Assembly (NCBI RefSeq): GCF_017255295.1
Contig: NZ_JAFKDE010000007.1
Coordinates: forward strand, 186,001-250,000
From: Nitratireductor aquimarinus
GTDB taxonomy: Bacteria > Pseudomonadota > Alphaproteobacteria > Rhizobiales > Rhizobiaceae
Reading direction: 5' to 3'
DNA length: 64,000 nucleotides
The translations under genes and the position numbers were made by a program. The notes beneath the pieces were generated by a model. It saw only the letters and a list, made by a program, of their open reading frames with translations, did no database searches and had not been told where the DNA came from. Of this stretch, positions 49,567-59,451 are shown piece by piece (position 1 is the first letter of the stretch; each line of letters opens with the position of its first letter).

Positions 49567-49989
49567 ATGCCCCGGACCGTTCGTGATACGCAGGCCATGC
49601 TGGCAGGAATGACGCCCGTTCTTACGACGGGCGTTTTCGTTTTCTGCTGCGTGGAGCGGGACCGCGCCGCAACGCTTTATGCGGAAGCGGAAGGTGTTTT
49701 TCAGGAAGAGGAAGGCACGACGCTCGTGCTGCCGCTGGCGCGCGCAGAAACGCTTGGTTTCGACACGCAGATGCCGATGCGCCGAATCGTTCTTGAAGTC
49801 TATTCCGCGCTCGACGGCGTGGGCCTGACCGCCGGTGTGGCGACGGCGCTGGCGGATGAAGCCATCCCCTGCAACGTGGTCGCCGCCTACCATCACGATC
49901 ACGTCTTCGTGCCGGAAGAGATGGCCGAGAAGGCGCTTTCGATCCTGCAGGCGCTGCAGCGACGGGCAAAAGCCGGAAAAGACATCTGA
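49567..49989 (+). CDS. ACT-domain protein (DUF2241/COG3602)
   Basis: 140 aa. Two ACT-like halves: FVFCCVERDRAATLYAEAEGVFQEEEG (about 24-50, in parts) and RIVLEVYSALDGVGLTAGVATALA followed by IPCNVVAAYHHDHVFVP. Stand-alone proteins of this family are presumed amino-acid sensors; no ligand known. The gene follows phaR by 42 bp, and a bidirectional terminator follows. Confidence 0.85.
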   Translation: MPRTVRDTQAMLAGMTPVLTTGVFVFCCVERDRAATLYAEAEGVFQEEEGTTLVLPLARAETLGFDTQMPMRRIVLEVYSALDGVGLTAGVATALADEAIPCNVVAAYHHDHVFVPEEMAEKALSILQALQRRAKAGKDI

Positions 49990-49993
49990 AACA

Positions 49994-50024
49994 AAAAAAG
50001 ACCGGTCAGTGACCGGTCTTTTTT
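49994..50024. terminator. Bidirectional terminator between the ACT gene and rpmF
   Basis: GACCGGTC-AGT-GACCGGTC (50000-50018) extended by flanking A-run and T-run on both sides, so it can end both convergent genes. Confidence 0.93.
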
Positions 50025-50046
50025 GCATCCAGAGGAGGAAAGGCGC

Positions 50047-50229
50047 TTATGCGTCCTTCGGCTCCAGAACCTGGCGACCGCGGTACATGCCGGTCTTCAG
50101 GTCGATGTGATGGGGACGACGCAGTTCGCCCGAATTCTTGTCTTCGACATAGGTCGGCGCCTTGATGGCGTCGGCCGAGCGGCGCATGCCGCGCTTCGAA
50201 GGCGTCGTTTTCCTTTTTGGTACAGCCAT
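50047..50229 (-). CDS. rpmF: 50S ribosomal protein L32
   Basis: 60 aa. Begins [18 protein letters not shown], the invariant L32 start, then [14 protein letters not shown]. The zinc-type cysteines found in some L32 proteins are absent, as is usual in Rhizobiales. Single gene with its own terminator; the mtgA gene lies upstream on the same strand. Confidence 0.98.
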   Translation of the reverse strand: MAVPKRKTTPSKRGMRRSADAIKAPTYVEDKNSGELRRPHHIDLKTGMYRGRQVLEPKDA

Positions 50230-50382
50230 GGTCCTGCTCCGCTAATCGGTCAAAGGCCGTTGCGGCCCCTTCAATCCAGAGGCCCAGCATTTCGGCCGGG
50301 AATTGGAAGTCGGCGTGCCTATACACGTCCAAAGAGGTTTTGGCCAGTGGGGCGCATCGCTTTTTTCAACGAAAGCGCATGA

Positions 50383-51159
50383 TCAGGGCTTCAAACACCC
50401 CACATAACCGCCGGCCTTGCGCGCACGCTGTTCAATCTTCGCGGCAAGCCGGTTCAACCCGCTTGAGGGTTTGGCCGGATTGCGCTCCAGCGGATTGGGC
50501 AGCGTGACCGCCAGAAGCGCCGCCTGCCGGCGCGAAAGCTGCGATGCCGGGCGACCGAAATAATGCTGCGCAGCGGCTTCAGCGCCGTAGATGTTCGGCC
50601 CCCATTCAACGATGTTGAGATAGATCTCCATGATCCGCCGTTTCGGCAGAACCAGATCCAGATAGATCGCCAGCGGCAGTTCCAGCCCCTTGCGCACGAA
50701 GGAGCGGCCCTGCCAGAGATAGAGGTTCTTCACCGTCTGCATGGGGATGGTGGATGCGCCCCGCGTCTTCTCGCCCGAAAGCGCATCGTTGATGACGAGG
50801 TTGAGCGCAGCCCAGTCGATGCCATCATGGGCGCAGAACTGACCGTCTTCCGACATCATCACCGAATGCGGGACCAGATCCCCCATTTCTTCGAGAGACT
50901 TCCAGTCGCGGTCATAGCCGGTGAAGGTGACCAGATCGCGCATCATCAATGTCGATATGGGGTGTACCACCGGCACACGATAGAGAAGCGTCAGAAGCGC
51001 GGGAATGAGCGCCAGCACCACAAGAACGAGCAGAACACGCCGGGCAAACCAACCAAGCCACGCCCGACCGCCTGCGCGCCGCCCGGCCGCCTTGCGACCG
51101 CGACGCCCGCCACGCCTGTTCGTCGTCCTTTTCTCCGGGTCGACTGTGGGGCCGCTCAA
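50383..51159 (-). CDS. mtgA: Monofunctional peptidoglycan glycosyltransferase
   Basis: 258 aa. Basic, Arg/Gly-rich cytoplasmic start, one membrane helix (about 40-62), then GT51 domain: [16 protein letters not shown] with the catalytic Glu (about 105), [25 protein letters not shown] and [15 protein letters not shown]. Polymerises lipid II to glycan strands. It is 154 bp upstream of rpmF and head-to-head with the polyprenyl synthase gene. Confidence 0.95.
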   Translation of the reverse strand: MSGPTVDPEKRTTNRRGGRRGRKAAGRRAGGRAWLGWFARRVLLVLVVLALIPALLTLLYRVPVVHPISTLMMRDLVTFTGYDRDWKSLEEMGDLVPHSVMMSEDGQFCAHDGIDWAALNLVINDALSGEKTRGASTIPMQTVKNLYLWQGRSFVRKGLELPLAIYLDLVLPKRRIMEIYLNIVEWGPNIYGAEAAAQHYFGRPASQLSRRQAALLAVTLPNPLERNPAKPSSGLNRLAAKIEQRARKAGGYVGCLKP

Positions 51160-51288
51160 ACCTGTTTTTCCCTCAGTGTGACGTTACGCCTCAAAACCAG
51201 CCTTTCGCATAGCCGCCAGGGGCTTTCGGCGCAATGGCGCAAACAAACGGACTTGACCCGGACGCCCTTTGACGGCATCGCTCCCGGC

Positions 51289-52209
51289 ATGGACGAGACG
51301 ATGACACTGCCGTTTGAAGTGAAACTTGCCGCTGGCGCGGATATGGTGGAAGGCGAACTGCGCCGACTGCTCGACACGCGACCGCTGGAAGGCGAACTTT
51401 ACCGCCCCGACCGCCTTTTGAAAGCCATGCGCCATGGCGTTCTGAATGGCGGCAAACGGCTGCGGCCGTTCCTCGTGCTCGAGACGGCAGCGCTGTTTGA
51501 GGCGACGGACGACACGGCTGCGCTGCGCGTTGCGGCAGCGCTCGAGTGCATCCACTGCTATTCTCTGGTCCATGACGATTTGCCGGCAATGGACGATGAC
51601 GACCTGCGCCGCGGCAAGCCGACCGTTCACCGCGCGTTTGACGAGGCAGCAGCCATTCTCGCCGGCGACAGTCTCCTGACCTATGCGTTCGACATTGTGA
51701 GCGCGCCTGAAACGGCGCTGCCCGCTGAAGCCAAGATCACGCTGGTCAACAGGCTCGCCCGCGCTTCGGGCATGGGCGGCATGGCCGGTGGTCAGGCGCT
51801 GGATCTGGCCGCAGAGGGCAGCAGCCTCAGCGAAGACGAAATTCTGCGGCTTCAGGCGATGAAGACGGGCGCGCTGATCCGCTTTGCCTGCGAGGCGGGC
51901 GCCGTGATCGGCAGCGCACAGGACGCGGACATCGAACGCCTCGGCGAATTCGGCGCGGCCATCGGGCTCGCCTTCCAGCTTGCCGACGATCTGCTCGACC
52001 TGACGGCCAGCAGCGAAGCGATGGGCAAGGCAACCGGCAAGGACGCCGCCGCCGGCAAGGCGACGCTTGCGAGCCTTCACGGGATCGACTGGACACGCCA
52101 GCAGCTCAGGGGGCTTGTTGCCCAGGCCGAGGATATTCTGGAGCCTTTCGGCGAACGCGCAGACACGCTGAAACAGGCCGCGCGTTTCGTCGCCGAACGC
52201 CAGAGCTAA
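51289..52209 (+). CDS. ispA: Polyprenyl diphosphate synthase (FPP/GGPP synthase type)
   Basis: 306 aa from the ATG at 51289; an ATG at 51301 is equally possible, both with poor ribosome sites, and longer frames overlap mtgA. Isoprenyl synthase marks: GGKRLRPFL, the first Asp-rich motif DDLPAMDDDDLRRG, MAGGQALDL, and the second motif FQLADDLLD. Makes farnesyl (or geranylgeranyl) diphosphate, downstream of the MEP enzyme IspG encoded in this window. Confidence 0.92.
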   Translation: MDETMTLPFEVKLAAGADMVEGELRRLLDTRPLEGELYRPDRLLKAMRHGVLNGGKRLRPFLVLETAALFEATDDTAALRVAAALECIHCYSLVHDDLPAMDDDDLRRGKPTVHRAFDEAAAILAGDSLLTYAFDIVSAPETALPAEAKITLVNRLARASGMGGMAGGQALDLAAEGSSLSEDEILRLQAMKTGALIRFACEAGAVIGSAQDADIERLGEFGAAIGLAFQLADDLLDLTASSEAMGKATGKDAAAGKATLASLHGIDWTRQQLRGLVAQAEDILEPFGERADTLKQAARFVAERQS

Positions 52210-52416
52210 ACCAGGTTCAACCCGTTTTTTCTTTTTTACGCCCGCGCGCTCCGCGCCGGGTTGTGCTCTTTTGCGCGCATTTCTTGGCTCAGGCACATCT
52301 TAACCGGAGACAAGAGACCACGCATTGCCGGGCCTGAACTGCATCTTTTCTTTCTAAACACGCTTCTCTTTGCTTGTGTTGAGCATCAGCAGAATGAAAA
52401 ACACATCTTTTTAGCG

Positions 52417-52431
52417 TTAATCGGGCATTAA
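52417..52431. promoter_or_regulatory. CtrA-type binding site TTAA-N7-TTAA
   Basis: TTAA-TCGGGCA-TTAA matches the alphaproteobacterial CtrA consensus except for the final C. It lies 50 bp upstream of the hybrid kinase ATG in an AT-rich 271 bp gap, where a promoter is expected. Confidence 0.6.
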
Positions 52432-52480
52432 TCCAGATGCTCAATTCTTACGGGAATTGGGGGGCGTCTTGGGAAGAGTA

Positions 52481-54955
52481 ATGCCTACAGTAGCTACACA
52501 GCAGTATATGCGTGCGCGCCTCATTGTCGTGCTGGTGGGGTTTGTGATGGCAGTCATGGCCGGAACGGGGATCCTGCTATGGCAAACGCAGGCCACGAAG
52601 AACCAGGTGCGTTTCAGTGCATTCATCAGCCACATGGCCGATGTGACCAATGACGTGATCCACAATGCGCTGCGCCTCGAACAGGCAGAGCTTCGCCCGC
52701 AGAACAGCGCCCAGGCGGACCTCACCCATGACGAACTGGAATACGCGCTCGATCAGCTCAGCGACGCCTATGAGGCGCTGGACTTCGCCATCAGCGGCGA
52801 AGTGACTACGATGGAGAGCCAGCGCCTGACCTATCGGCAGGTCGGCGGAACAACAGTGGCGCCGGTGCTGCAGACCGGATCGCTCGCCACCGACATTACC
52901 GGCCACGCGGTGCCGGAAACCGTCAGGCGCATCTGGCTTGGCGAAGATGGCGACAAGGCGCTGCGCACACAGATCCGCGATGTCATCTCGCAGGCAAACC
53001 GGCTGGAAGTCTTCAACGACTATCAGAACGCCACCGCCCAGCGCGTGTTCAGGGAGCTGCAGGCGCTCGCCAACACACAGGTGCGCCCGGAGCTGAAACG
53101 CATCTCCGACATGCTCAACGCGCAGATGATCGAAAGCCACGGGACGCTGCAGCTGGGCCTGATCGGCGTCGCCATCGCGATGATCGCAGCGAGCCTTCTT
53201 CTGGCGATGCGCATCTTCGTGCCGATGATGTATCGCATTTCGCGTGCGCATCAGGAGCTGCACAGCGCCAATATCTCGCTGGCGGCGGAGAAGATCAAAG
53301 CGCAGTCCGCAGACCGCACCAAGTCTGAATTCCTGGCCAATATGAGCCATGAAATCCGCACGCCGATGAATGGCGTTATGGGCATGGCCGAACTGCTCGC
53401 GCGCACCGAACTGGACAAGCGGCAGAGCATGTTCGTCGACGTGATCGTCAAGTCGGGCACGGCGCTGCTGACCATCATCAATGACATTCTCGACTTCTCC
53501 AAGATCGACGCCGGCCAGCTCCAGCTCGATGAGTCGTCCTTCCGGTTGGGCGAAGCCATTGAGGACGTGGCGGCGCTCGTGTCCTCGCAGGTATCGGAGA
53601 AGGATCTGGAACTGATCGTGCGCGTGGACCCGGAGCTGCCGAGCTCCTTCATGGGCGATGCGGGGCGTTTCCGGCAGGTCGTGACCAATCTCGTCGGCAA
53701 TGCGGTGAAGTTCACCGAGCGCGGCCATGTTCTGATCGACGTTTCCGGGCGCATCGAGGGCGACATCACGAAAGTGTCCGTGCGCGTCGAGGACACCGGC
53801 ATCGGCATTCCGCAGGACAAGCTCGATGCGGTTTTTGAGAAATTCGCGCAGGTGGACACCTCCTCCACCCGCCGCCATGAGGGAACAGGCCTCGGACTGG
53901 CCATCGCCACGCGCCTTGTCGAACTGATGGGCGGCGCAATGACGGCCACCAGCGAAGTGGGCAAGGGCTCGGTGTTCTCCTTCGTCGTGCCACTGACCGT
54001 CGACCGCACGGAAGCCCCGCAGGCGACCGCGCCGGTGGACGTTTCGGGTGCGCGCGTCTTTGTCATCGACGACAACCCGATCAACCGCGAGATCCTGCAG
54101 GAACAGCTGAAGAGCTGGGACTTTGAGTGCGCCGCAGCCGAGAGCGGCGCGGTGGGCTTGGCCTTCCTGCAGCATTCCGCCAAGCTCGACGCCCGCGTCG
54201 ACTGCGTGATCCTCGATTACCAGATGCCCGACATGAACGGCGCGGATGTCGCCAAGATGATCAAGGCGGACCCGGCGCTTGCGGACATTCCGCTGGTGCT
54301 TCTGACGTCGGTCGACCAGAACGATACGGCGCGGCTGGTGAATGAGTGCGGGATCGCCGCGCATCTGAACAAACCCACCCGCTCCTCCATGCTGCTGGAA
54401 ACGCTCGTCTCGGTGATGCAACGCAGCCGTGCGGCAAAGGCGAGCCCGGCGGAACCGGCTGCACCCGAACCGGAAGTCAGGGTTCCGGCCAAGCCGATCC
54501 AGATCCACGCCTCCTCGCCCATCGAACGCGGGCTCTCAAGCTCACGCAGCGCGAATGGCGCGCTGGATGTGCTGGTGGCGGAGGACAATGAGGTCAACCA
54601 GCTGGTGTTCAGCCAGGTTCTGGACGGGCTCGGCCTAAAGTACCGGATTGCCGGCAATGGCAAGACGGCCGCCGAGATGCACCGCGCGCTGAAGCCTTCC
54701 ATCATTCTGATGGATGTCTCCATGCCCGAGATGAACGGCTACGAAGCCACGGCCGCGATCCGCGAGCTGGAAGCCATCACCGGCGACCGTACGCCGATCA
54801 TCGGCATCACGGCACATGCGCTCAAGGGCGACCGGGAGAAGTGCCTCGAAGCCGGCATGGACGATTATCTGCCCAAACCGATCTCCCCGCAGAAACTGGC
54901 GGACAAGATCACCCACTGGCGCAGTTGCGAGCAGAAGCTGGCTGCAACGGCCTGA
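52481..54955 (+). CDS. Hybrid sensor histidine kinase with two receiver domains
   Basis: 824 aa from the ATG at 52481, with GGAAGAG upstream; a TTG 24 nt earlier is rejected. TM1 (about 12-34), an extracytoplasmic helical sensor (to about 225), TM2 (about 225-248), HisKA with phospho-accepting His290 in [10 protein letters not shown], HATPase_c ([15 protein letters not shown]), REC1 with Asp579 ([11 protein letters not shown]) and REC2 with Asp745 ([14 protein letters not shown]). No response regulator or Hpt gene is adjacent, so the phosphorelay partner is elsewhere. The sensed signal is unknown. A CtrA-type site precedes it. Confidence 0.93.
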   Translation: MPTVATQQYMRARLIVVLVGFVMAVMAGTGILLWQTQATKNQVRFSAFISHMADVTNDVIHNALRLEQAELRPQNSAQADLTHDELEYALDQLSDAYEALDFAISGEVTTMESQRLTYRQVGGTTVAPVLQTGSLATDITGHAVPETVRRIWLGEDGDKALRTQIRDVISQANRLEVFNDYQNATAQRVFRELQALANTQVRPELKRISDMLNAQMIESHGTLQLGLIGVAIAMIAASLLLAMRIFVPMMYRISRAHQELHSANISLAAEKIKAQSADRTKSEFLANMSHEIRTPMNGVMGMAELLARTELDKRQSMFVDVIVKSGTALLTIINDILDFSKIDAGQLQLDESSFRLGEAIEDVAALVSSQVSEKDLELIVRVDPELPSSFMGDAGRFRQVVTNLVGNAVKFTERGHVLIDVSGRIEGDITKVSVRVEDTGIGIPQDKLDAVFEKFAQVDTSSTRRHEGTGLGLAIATRLVELMGGAMTATSEVGKGSVFSFVVPLTVDRTEAPQATAPVDVSGARVFVIDDNPINREILQEQLKSWDFECAAAESGAVGLAFLQHSAKLDARVDCVILDYQMPDMNGADVAKMIKADPALADIPLVLLTSVDQNDTARLVNECGIAAHLNKPTRSSMLLETLVSVMQRSRAAKASPAEPAAPEPEVRVPAKPIQIHASSPIERGLSSSRSANGALDVLVAEDNEVNQLVFSQVLDGLGLKYRIAGNGKTAAEMHRALKPSIILMDVSMPEMNGYEATAAIRELEAITGDRTPIIGITAHALKGDREKCLEAGMDDYLPKPISPQKLADKITHWRSCEQKLAATA

Positions 54956-54974
54956 GGGCAGGCCGAAAAGCAAA

Positions 54975-55000
54975 GGGCGCACCCGGTACGGCGTGCGCCC
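54975..55000 (-). terminator. Probable terminator after ispG
   Basis: GGGCGCA (54975-54981) pairs with TGCGCCC (54994-55000), in the 66 bp gap where the kinase gene and ispG converge. On the ispG strand a T-rich TTTGCTTTT follows. Confidence 0.55.
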
Positions 55001-55021
55001 TCAAGATGTTCTTTGATGGGG

Positions 55022-56299
55022 TTATTCGGCGTCGTTGCGCGCGCCGAAACGCTGCTCGATATAGGCCCCGACCATCTGCTCGAATTCCTCGGCGATGGCT
55101 TCGCCGCGCAGCGTTGCAGCCTTCTTGCCGTCGATGAAGACGGGGGCAGCCGGCGTTTCACCGGTTCCCGGCAGCGAAATGCCGATATCGGCATGTTTGG
55201 ATTCGCCCGGCCCGTTGACGATGCAGCCCATGACCGCAACCTTGAGCGCTTCCACGCCCGGATATTTCTTGCGCCAGACCGGCATGTTCTTGCGCAGATC
55301 GCCCTCGATCTTCTGGGCGAGCTCCTGGAACACGGTCGACGTGGTGCGGCCGCAGCCGGGACATGCGGCAACCACCGGCAGAAACTGGCGGAAGCCCATG
55401 GTCTGCAGAAGCTCCTGCGCCACCTGCACCTCGCGGGTGCGGTCGCCGCCGGGCTCCGGCGTGAGCGAAATGCGGATCGTGTCGCCAATGCCCTGCTGAA
55501 GCAGAATGCCCATGGCGGCAGACGAGGCGACGATGCCCTTGGTGCCCATGCCCGCCTCGGTGAGGCCGAGATGCAGCGCATGGTTGGAACGGCGGGCCAG
55601 CTCCGTGTAGACGGCGATCAGGTCCTGCACCTGGCTGACCTTTGCCGACAGGATGATGCGGTCGCGGCCAAGCCCGATCTCTTCCGCCAGCTCGGCGGAA
55701 AGCAGCGCCGACTGCACGATGGCCTCGCGCGTCACCTCCTGCGCCGTCATCGGCGCACCGCGCTCCTGGTTCTCATCCATCAGGCGCGTGAGCAGCTCCT
55801 GATCGAGCGAACCCCAGTTGACGCCAATGCGCACCGGTTTGTCGTATTTGATCGCCATTTCGATGATGGCGGCGAACTGCCGGTCCTTCTTGTCCTTGAA
55901 GCCGACATTGCCCGGATTGATGCGATATTTCGCAAGCGCTTCCGCGCAGGACGGGTGATCGGCAAGAAGCTTGTGGCCGATGTAATGGAAATCACCGACG
56001 ATCGGCACGAAAATGCCGACGCGCTCAAGCCGCTCGCGGATGCGCGGAACGGCGGCGGCCGCCTCGTCGCGGTCAACCGTTATGCGCACCATTTCGGAGC
56101 CCGCGCGATGAAGCGCGGCCACCTGCGCGACCGTGCGATCCACGTCGGCAGTGTCCGTGTTGGTCATGGACTGCACGACCACCGGCGCATCACCACCGAC
56201 GATCACATTGCCCACAGCAACGCCAACCGCATCACGCCGCGGAAAGGGCGAAGAAAAATAGCCGCTCATAGATTTGCTGGCCGTGAATGTTCCGGTCAT
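55022..56299 (-). CDS. ispG: 4-hydroxy-3-methylbut-2-enyl diphosphate synthase
   Basis: 425 aa. Penultimate enzyme of the MEP isoprenoid pathway, with a [4Fe-4S] cluster. TIM-barrel start [33 protein letters not shown]-terminal cluster cysteines in CPGCGR (two) and GCIVNGPGE (one). Receives electrons from ferredoxin or flavodoxin; fdxA is a candidate donor. Divergent from bdhA. Confidence 0.97.
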   Translation of the reverse strand: MTGTFTASKSMSGYFSSPFPRRDAVGVAVGNVIVGGDAPVVVQSMTNTDTADVDRTVAQVAALHRAGSEMVRITVDRDEAAAAVPRIRERLERVGIFVPIVGDFHYIGHKLLADHPSCAEALAKYRINPGNVGFKDKKDRQFAAIIEMAIKYDKPVRIGVNWGSLDQELLTRLMDENQERGAPMTAQEVTREAIVQSALLSAELAEEIGLGRDRIILSAKVSQVQDLIAVYTELARRSNHALHLGLTEAGMGTKGIVASSAAMGILLQQGIGDTIRISLTPEPGGDRTREVQVAQELLQTMGFRQFLPVVAACPGCGRTTSTVFQELAQKIEGDLRKNMPVWRKKYPGVEALKVAVMGCIVNGPGESKHADIGISLPGTGETPAAPVFIDGKKAATLRGEAIAEEFEQMVGAYIEQRFGARNDAE

Positions 56300-56467
56300 G
56301 GGGGAACTGTCCCGTTTTCAGCCGTGTCGCGCTTGAGGTGGCCGACAGCGGCCGGAATGTCAATGGCGCGAACGCCCATTTGCAGCGATCAGCCTGCTTG
56401 ACAGCACCGGCGCCCATCGCTTTGCTGCGTCGCAACATAACGTCTTGCGATACAAAGGGCCACCTCC

Positions 56468-57265
56468 ATGAACAGCGCATCGAACCAAAAGAACCGGACA
56501 GCCGTCATTACGGGCTCCACTTCCGGTATCGGGCTGGGCGTGGCCGAGGCTCTTGCCGCAGACGGCTGCAACATCGTGCTCAACTCTTTTTCCGACACGC
56601 CGGAAGACCATGCGGCTGCCGGGAAACTGGCCGCCAAACACGGTGTCGAGGCCGTCTATATCAGCGCCGACATGTCGAAGCCTGAGGCCTGCCGCGCGCT
56701 CGTGGAACAGGCGGTAGAGCGTTTCGGCCGCATTGATGTGCTGGTCAACAATGCCGGCATTCAGCACGTGGCGCCGGTCGAGGATTTCCCGATTGAGAAG
56801 TGGAACGCCATTCTGGCGATCAATCTTTCGTCATCCTTTCACACCATCGCCGCCGCAACGCCACACATGAAAGCCGCCGGCAAGGGCCGCATCGTCAACA
56901 TCGCCTCGGCGCACGGCCTGCGCGCCTCACCGTTCAAGTCGGCCTATGTGGCCGCCAAGCACGGCGTTGTCGGCCTGACCAAGACGGTTGCGCTGGAACT
57001 GGCCGAGACGGGCATCACCTGTAACGCCATCTGTCCGGGCTATGTGCTGACACCGCTCGTCGAGGCGCAGATCCCCGATCAGATGAAGGTGCACGGCATG
57101 GACCGCGATACGGTGGTGCGCGAAGTGATGCTCGCCAAACAGCCGACACGTGAGTTCGTCACCGTTGAGGAGCTGGGCGCGTTCGTGGTGTTTCTTGCGT
57201 CCGATAATGCAAGCCAGATGACCGGCTCCGCCCTGCCCATGGATGGCGGCTGGACGGCGCAGTAA
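56468..57265 (+). CDS. bdhA: 3-hydroxybutyrate dehydrogenase
   Basis: 265 aa. SDR with TGSTSGIGLGVA, NNAGIQHVAPVEDFP (the IQHVAP block is typical of BdhA), SAHGLRAS, catalytic YVAAKHG, and CPGYVLTPLVEAQIPDQ. Oxidises D-3-hydroxybutyrate to acetoacetate, the re-entry step after PHB breakdown. With phaA, phaB and phaR 8 kb away, the window covers both sides of the PHB cycle. Ends 15 bp before the convergent tetR-type gene. Confidence 0.93.
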   Translation: MNSASNQKNRTAVITGSTSGIGLGVAEALAADGCNIVLNSFSDTPEDHAAAGKLAAKHGVEAVYISADMSKPEACRALVEQAVERFGRIDVLVNNAGIQHVAPVEDFPIEKWNAILAINLSSSFHTIAAATPHMKAAGKGRIVNIASAHGLRASPFKSAYVAAKHGVVGLTKTVALELAETGITCNAICPGYVLTPLVEAQIPDQMKVHGMDRDTVVREVMLAKQPTREFVTVEELGAFVVFLASDNASQMTGSALPMDGGWTAQ

Positions 57266-57279
57266 CCCGAGCTCTTTCG

Positions 57280-57897
57280 TCAGATGCGCGCTTCCGGGCG
57301 CGCTGCCAGAAGGGAAATCTCCATCACCCGTACAAGCCGGCGCGCACCGTCAATCGCCGGCTTGCCGCAGATGCCGCGCACCCGCATGCCGTCAAGGCCA
57401 TCGAGCAGGATATCGGCCAGCCCGCGCGCAGAAAGGCCAAGCGCCTCCAGATCCGCTTTGGAGCGCTCCGCCTCCTCGGCCACCGCAGCCTCGACAATGC
57501 CACTCAGCCTTTCACGCCATTCGGCGATGATGTCTGCGGCAAGCTTGTTCTCGATATCCAGAATTTCCTGACCGTGCGCCGACTGGTCGACCATCTCGAT
57601 CAGGCCGAAAAGGGCGCGCTCGAGCGACGCCATGATCCGCTCGCCGAAAGTGCCCTCTTCCTTCAGCCCGGCACGCGCGCCCTCAAGCGACTGCTCGAGA
57701 ATGCAGACGCCGATGGCCCGGAAGATATCCGCCTTGTTGCGGAAGAGAAGATAAAGCGCCGGGCGCGAAACCTCTGCCGAACGGGCGATGTCATCCATGG
57801 TCGTCCGCGCAAAACCATAGGCGAGAAAGACCTTCATGGCGCCATTGAGGATGCGCTCTCGCTTGGGGTCTTCCGTGCATCCGGCGATCAGATTCAT
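57280..57897 (-). CDS. TetR-family transcriptional regulator
   Basis: 205 aa. N-terminal TetR HTH (about 12-58): RERILNGAMKVFLAYGFARTTMDDIA and VSRPALYLLFRNKADIF, given here as ILNGAMKVFLAYGF and RPALYLLFRNK. The ligand domain is helical and unassigned. It is divergent from the RND efflux pair, and a perfect inverted repeat lies 29 bp upstream of its start, so it is probably an autorepressor and the pump's regulator. Confidence 0.92.
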   Translation of the reverse strand: MNLIAGCTEDPKRERILNGAMKVFLAYGFARTTMDDIARSAEVSRPALYLLFRNKADIFRAIGVCILEQSLEGARAGLKEEGTFGERIMASLERALFGLIEMVDQSAHGQEILDIENKLAADIIAEWRERLSGIVEAAVAEEAERSKADLEALGLSARGLADILLDGLDGMRVRGICGKPAIDGARRLVRVMEISLLAARPEARI

Positions 57898-57925
57898 TGC
57901 CTGCGCTCTCTCATTTTTCTTTCAC

Positions 57926-57954
57926 TGTTGACATAATTACGAATTTTGTCAACA
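57926..57954. promoter_or_regulatory. Inverted repeat TGTTGACA-N13-TGTCAACA (TetR operator candidate)
   Basis: Perfect 8 bp arms with an AT-rich 13 bp centre, 29 bp upstream of the tetR-type start. Both arms contain TTGACA-like -35 hexamers on opposite strands, so binding would mask promoters in both directions. For the pump, a further candidate pair TTGACC (58121) / ACTATC (58144) lies closer to the gene. Confidence 0.6.
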
Positions 57955-58196
57955 TGTCCCAATTGGTGCGCACCCAGCTCGCCAGAGCTGTCGTGCGCGC
58001 GTGCTTTTCGGCTCCAGACCGACGTTCGTTGATGTCAGGAGCAATAGCCGTTTGGCTTTTGTAAAGCCCGTGCGTGCGATATAGGAGCGTGCTTTTGCCG
58101 CAAGGAACTGCCTTTGTGAATTGACCTCTGCGCGGATCGTCTCACTATCGCGCCAGTCCTTCATCGACGGGCCGGCTTACCGCATCGGAAAACAAC

Positions 58197-59336
58197 ATGC
58201 CGAAGTTCAGGTTGCATAAGATTGCCGCGATTGCCGTTCTGGTCGCGACGACAGCATGGGTCGCCACAGGCAAATTCTCGTCGGTCGGCAGCGCAAGCGA
58301 AGAAGCACAGACGGTTGCCGAGAGGCCCGAAAACAAACCGGCGGAAGCCCAGGTTGTTATCGTTGCGTCCGCACCGCAGGTCGATCATTCGCGCACCATC
58401 CGCATTTCGGGACGGACTGCGGCGGACAAGCGTTCCGAGCTTGCCCTGAGGGCGAGCGGCATTGTTGCCGAACTGCCGGTTTCCAAGGGTGACCTGCTTT
58501 CCACCGGCGACCTGATCCTGCGGCTTGAGAGCGAGGGCAAGGAATCGGCGGTTGAGTCAGCGCGCCAGGTTCTGGCGCAGCGCGAGGCTGAAGCCGAAGC
58601 CGCAGACCGGCTCGCCAAATCCGGCAATCTGGCCCGCCTTCAGCTTGATGGCGCACGCTCTGCTCTGGCCACGGCGCGCTCACAGCTTGAAGCGGCAGAA
58701 GCCGACCTTGCCCGCATCACCGTAAGCGCCCCCTTTGCCGGCATCATCGACAGGGTCGATGTGGAGCTCGGCGCATCGGTTCAGCAGGGGCAGGAGATTG
58801 CAACGCTGATCAAGCTCGATCCGGTGATCGCGGTCGGCGAGGTGAGCGAAAACAATCTGGGTTCGGTGGACGTGGGCGATGCAGCCGATGTGCGGCTGGT
58901 CAACGGCTCCACGGTCAAGGGAACGGTTCGTTTTGTCAGCCGCGAGGCATCGCAGCAGACCCGCACCTTCCGCGTGGAAGTGGCGATCCCGAACCCCGAC
59001 AGGAAAATTCCCGCCGGCATGACGGCCGAGATCAGCATTCACGCCGAGCCGGTGCAGGCTGTTGCGCTGCCGCGTTCGGTGGTGACACTGAACCGGCACG
59101 GGGAGCTGGGCGTGCGCGCCGTCGATGGGGACAGCAAGGTCATCTTCTATCCCATCGACCTGCTGGACGACACGCCGCGCGCGCTCTTCCTCGCCGGCAT
59201 TCCCGCCGACGCCAACATCATCGTGTCCGGACAGGATCTGGTGACGGAAGGCGATATCGTGAAGCCCGAGCCGGCGGACAAGAAGCTTATCGAGCAATGG
59301 GCGGACGTCCTCGCTTCCGAGATGACCGGCCGTTAG
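58197..59336 (+). CDS. RND efflux periplasmic adaptor (HlyD/AcrA type)
   Basis: 379 aa. N-terminal signal/anchor (about 6-25). Membrane-fusion-protein layout: half-lipoyl GIVAELPVSKGDLLSTGDLILRL, here GIVAELPVSKGD, a coiled hairpin rich in A/E/Q/R (about 120-165), second half-lipoyl ITVSAPFAGIIDRVDV, and beta-barrel region. No lipobox Cys is seen. Forms a tripartite pump with the RND permease 115 bp downstream; the outer-membrane channel is not encoded here. Confidence 0.92.
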   Translation: MPKFRLHKIAAIAVLVATTAWVATGKFSSVGSASEEAQTVAERPENKPAEAQVVIVASAPQVDHSRTIRISGRTAADKRSELALRASGIVAELPVSKGDLLSTGDLILRLESEGKESAVESARQVLAQREAEAEAADRLAKSGNLARLQLDGARSALATARSQLEAAEADLARITVSAPFAGIIDRVDVELGASVQQGQEIATLIKLDPVIAVGEVSENNLGSVDVGDAADVRLVNGSTVKGTVRFVSREASQQTRTFRVEVAIPNPDRKIPAGMTAEISIHAEPVQAVALPRSVVTLNRHGELGVRAVDGDSKVIFYPIDLLDDTPRALFLAGIPADANIIVSGQDLVTEGDIVKPEPADKKLIEQWADVLASEMTGR

Positions 59337-59451
59337 GGCAGCCCCGATGGCGGAGGCAATCTCCGCCCGAGACTGCAGGAACAACAAGACCGGGGGCACC
59401 CACGCCGCAGATTGATGGCTGCGCTCCGACGGGACAAGACAGGACTGCCCG

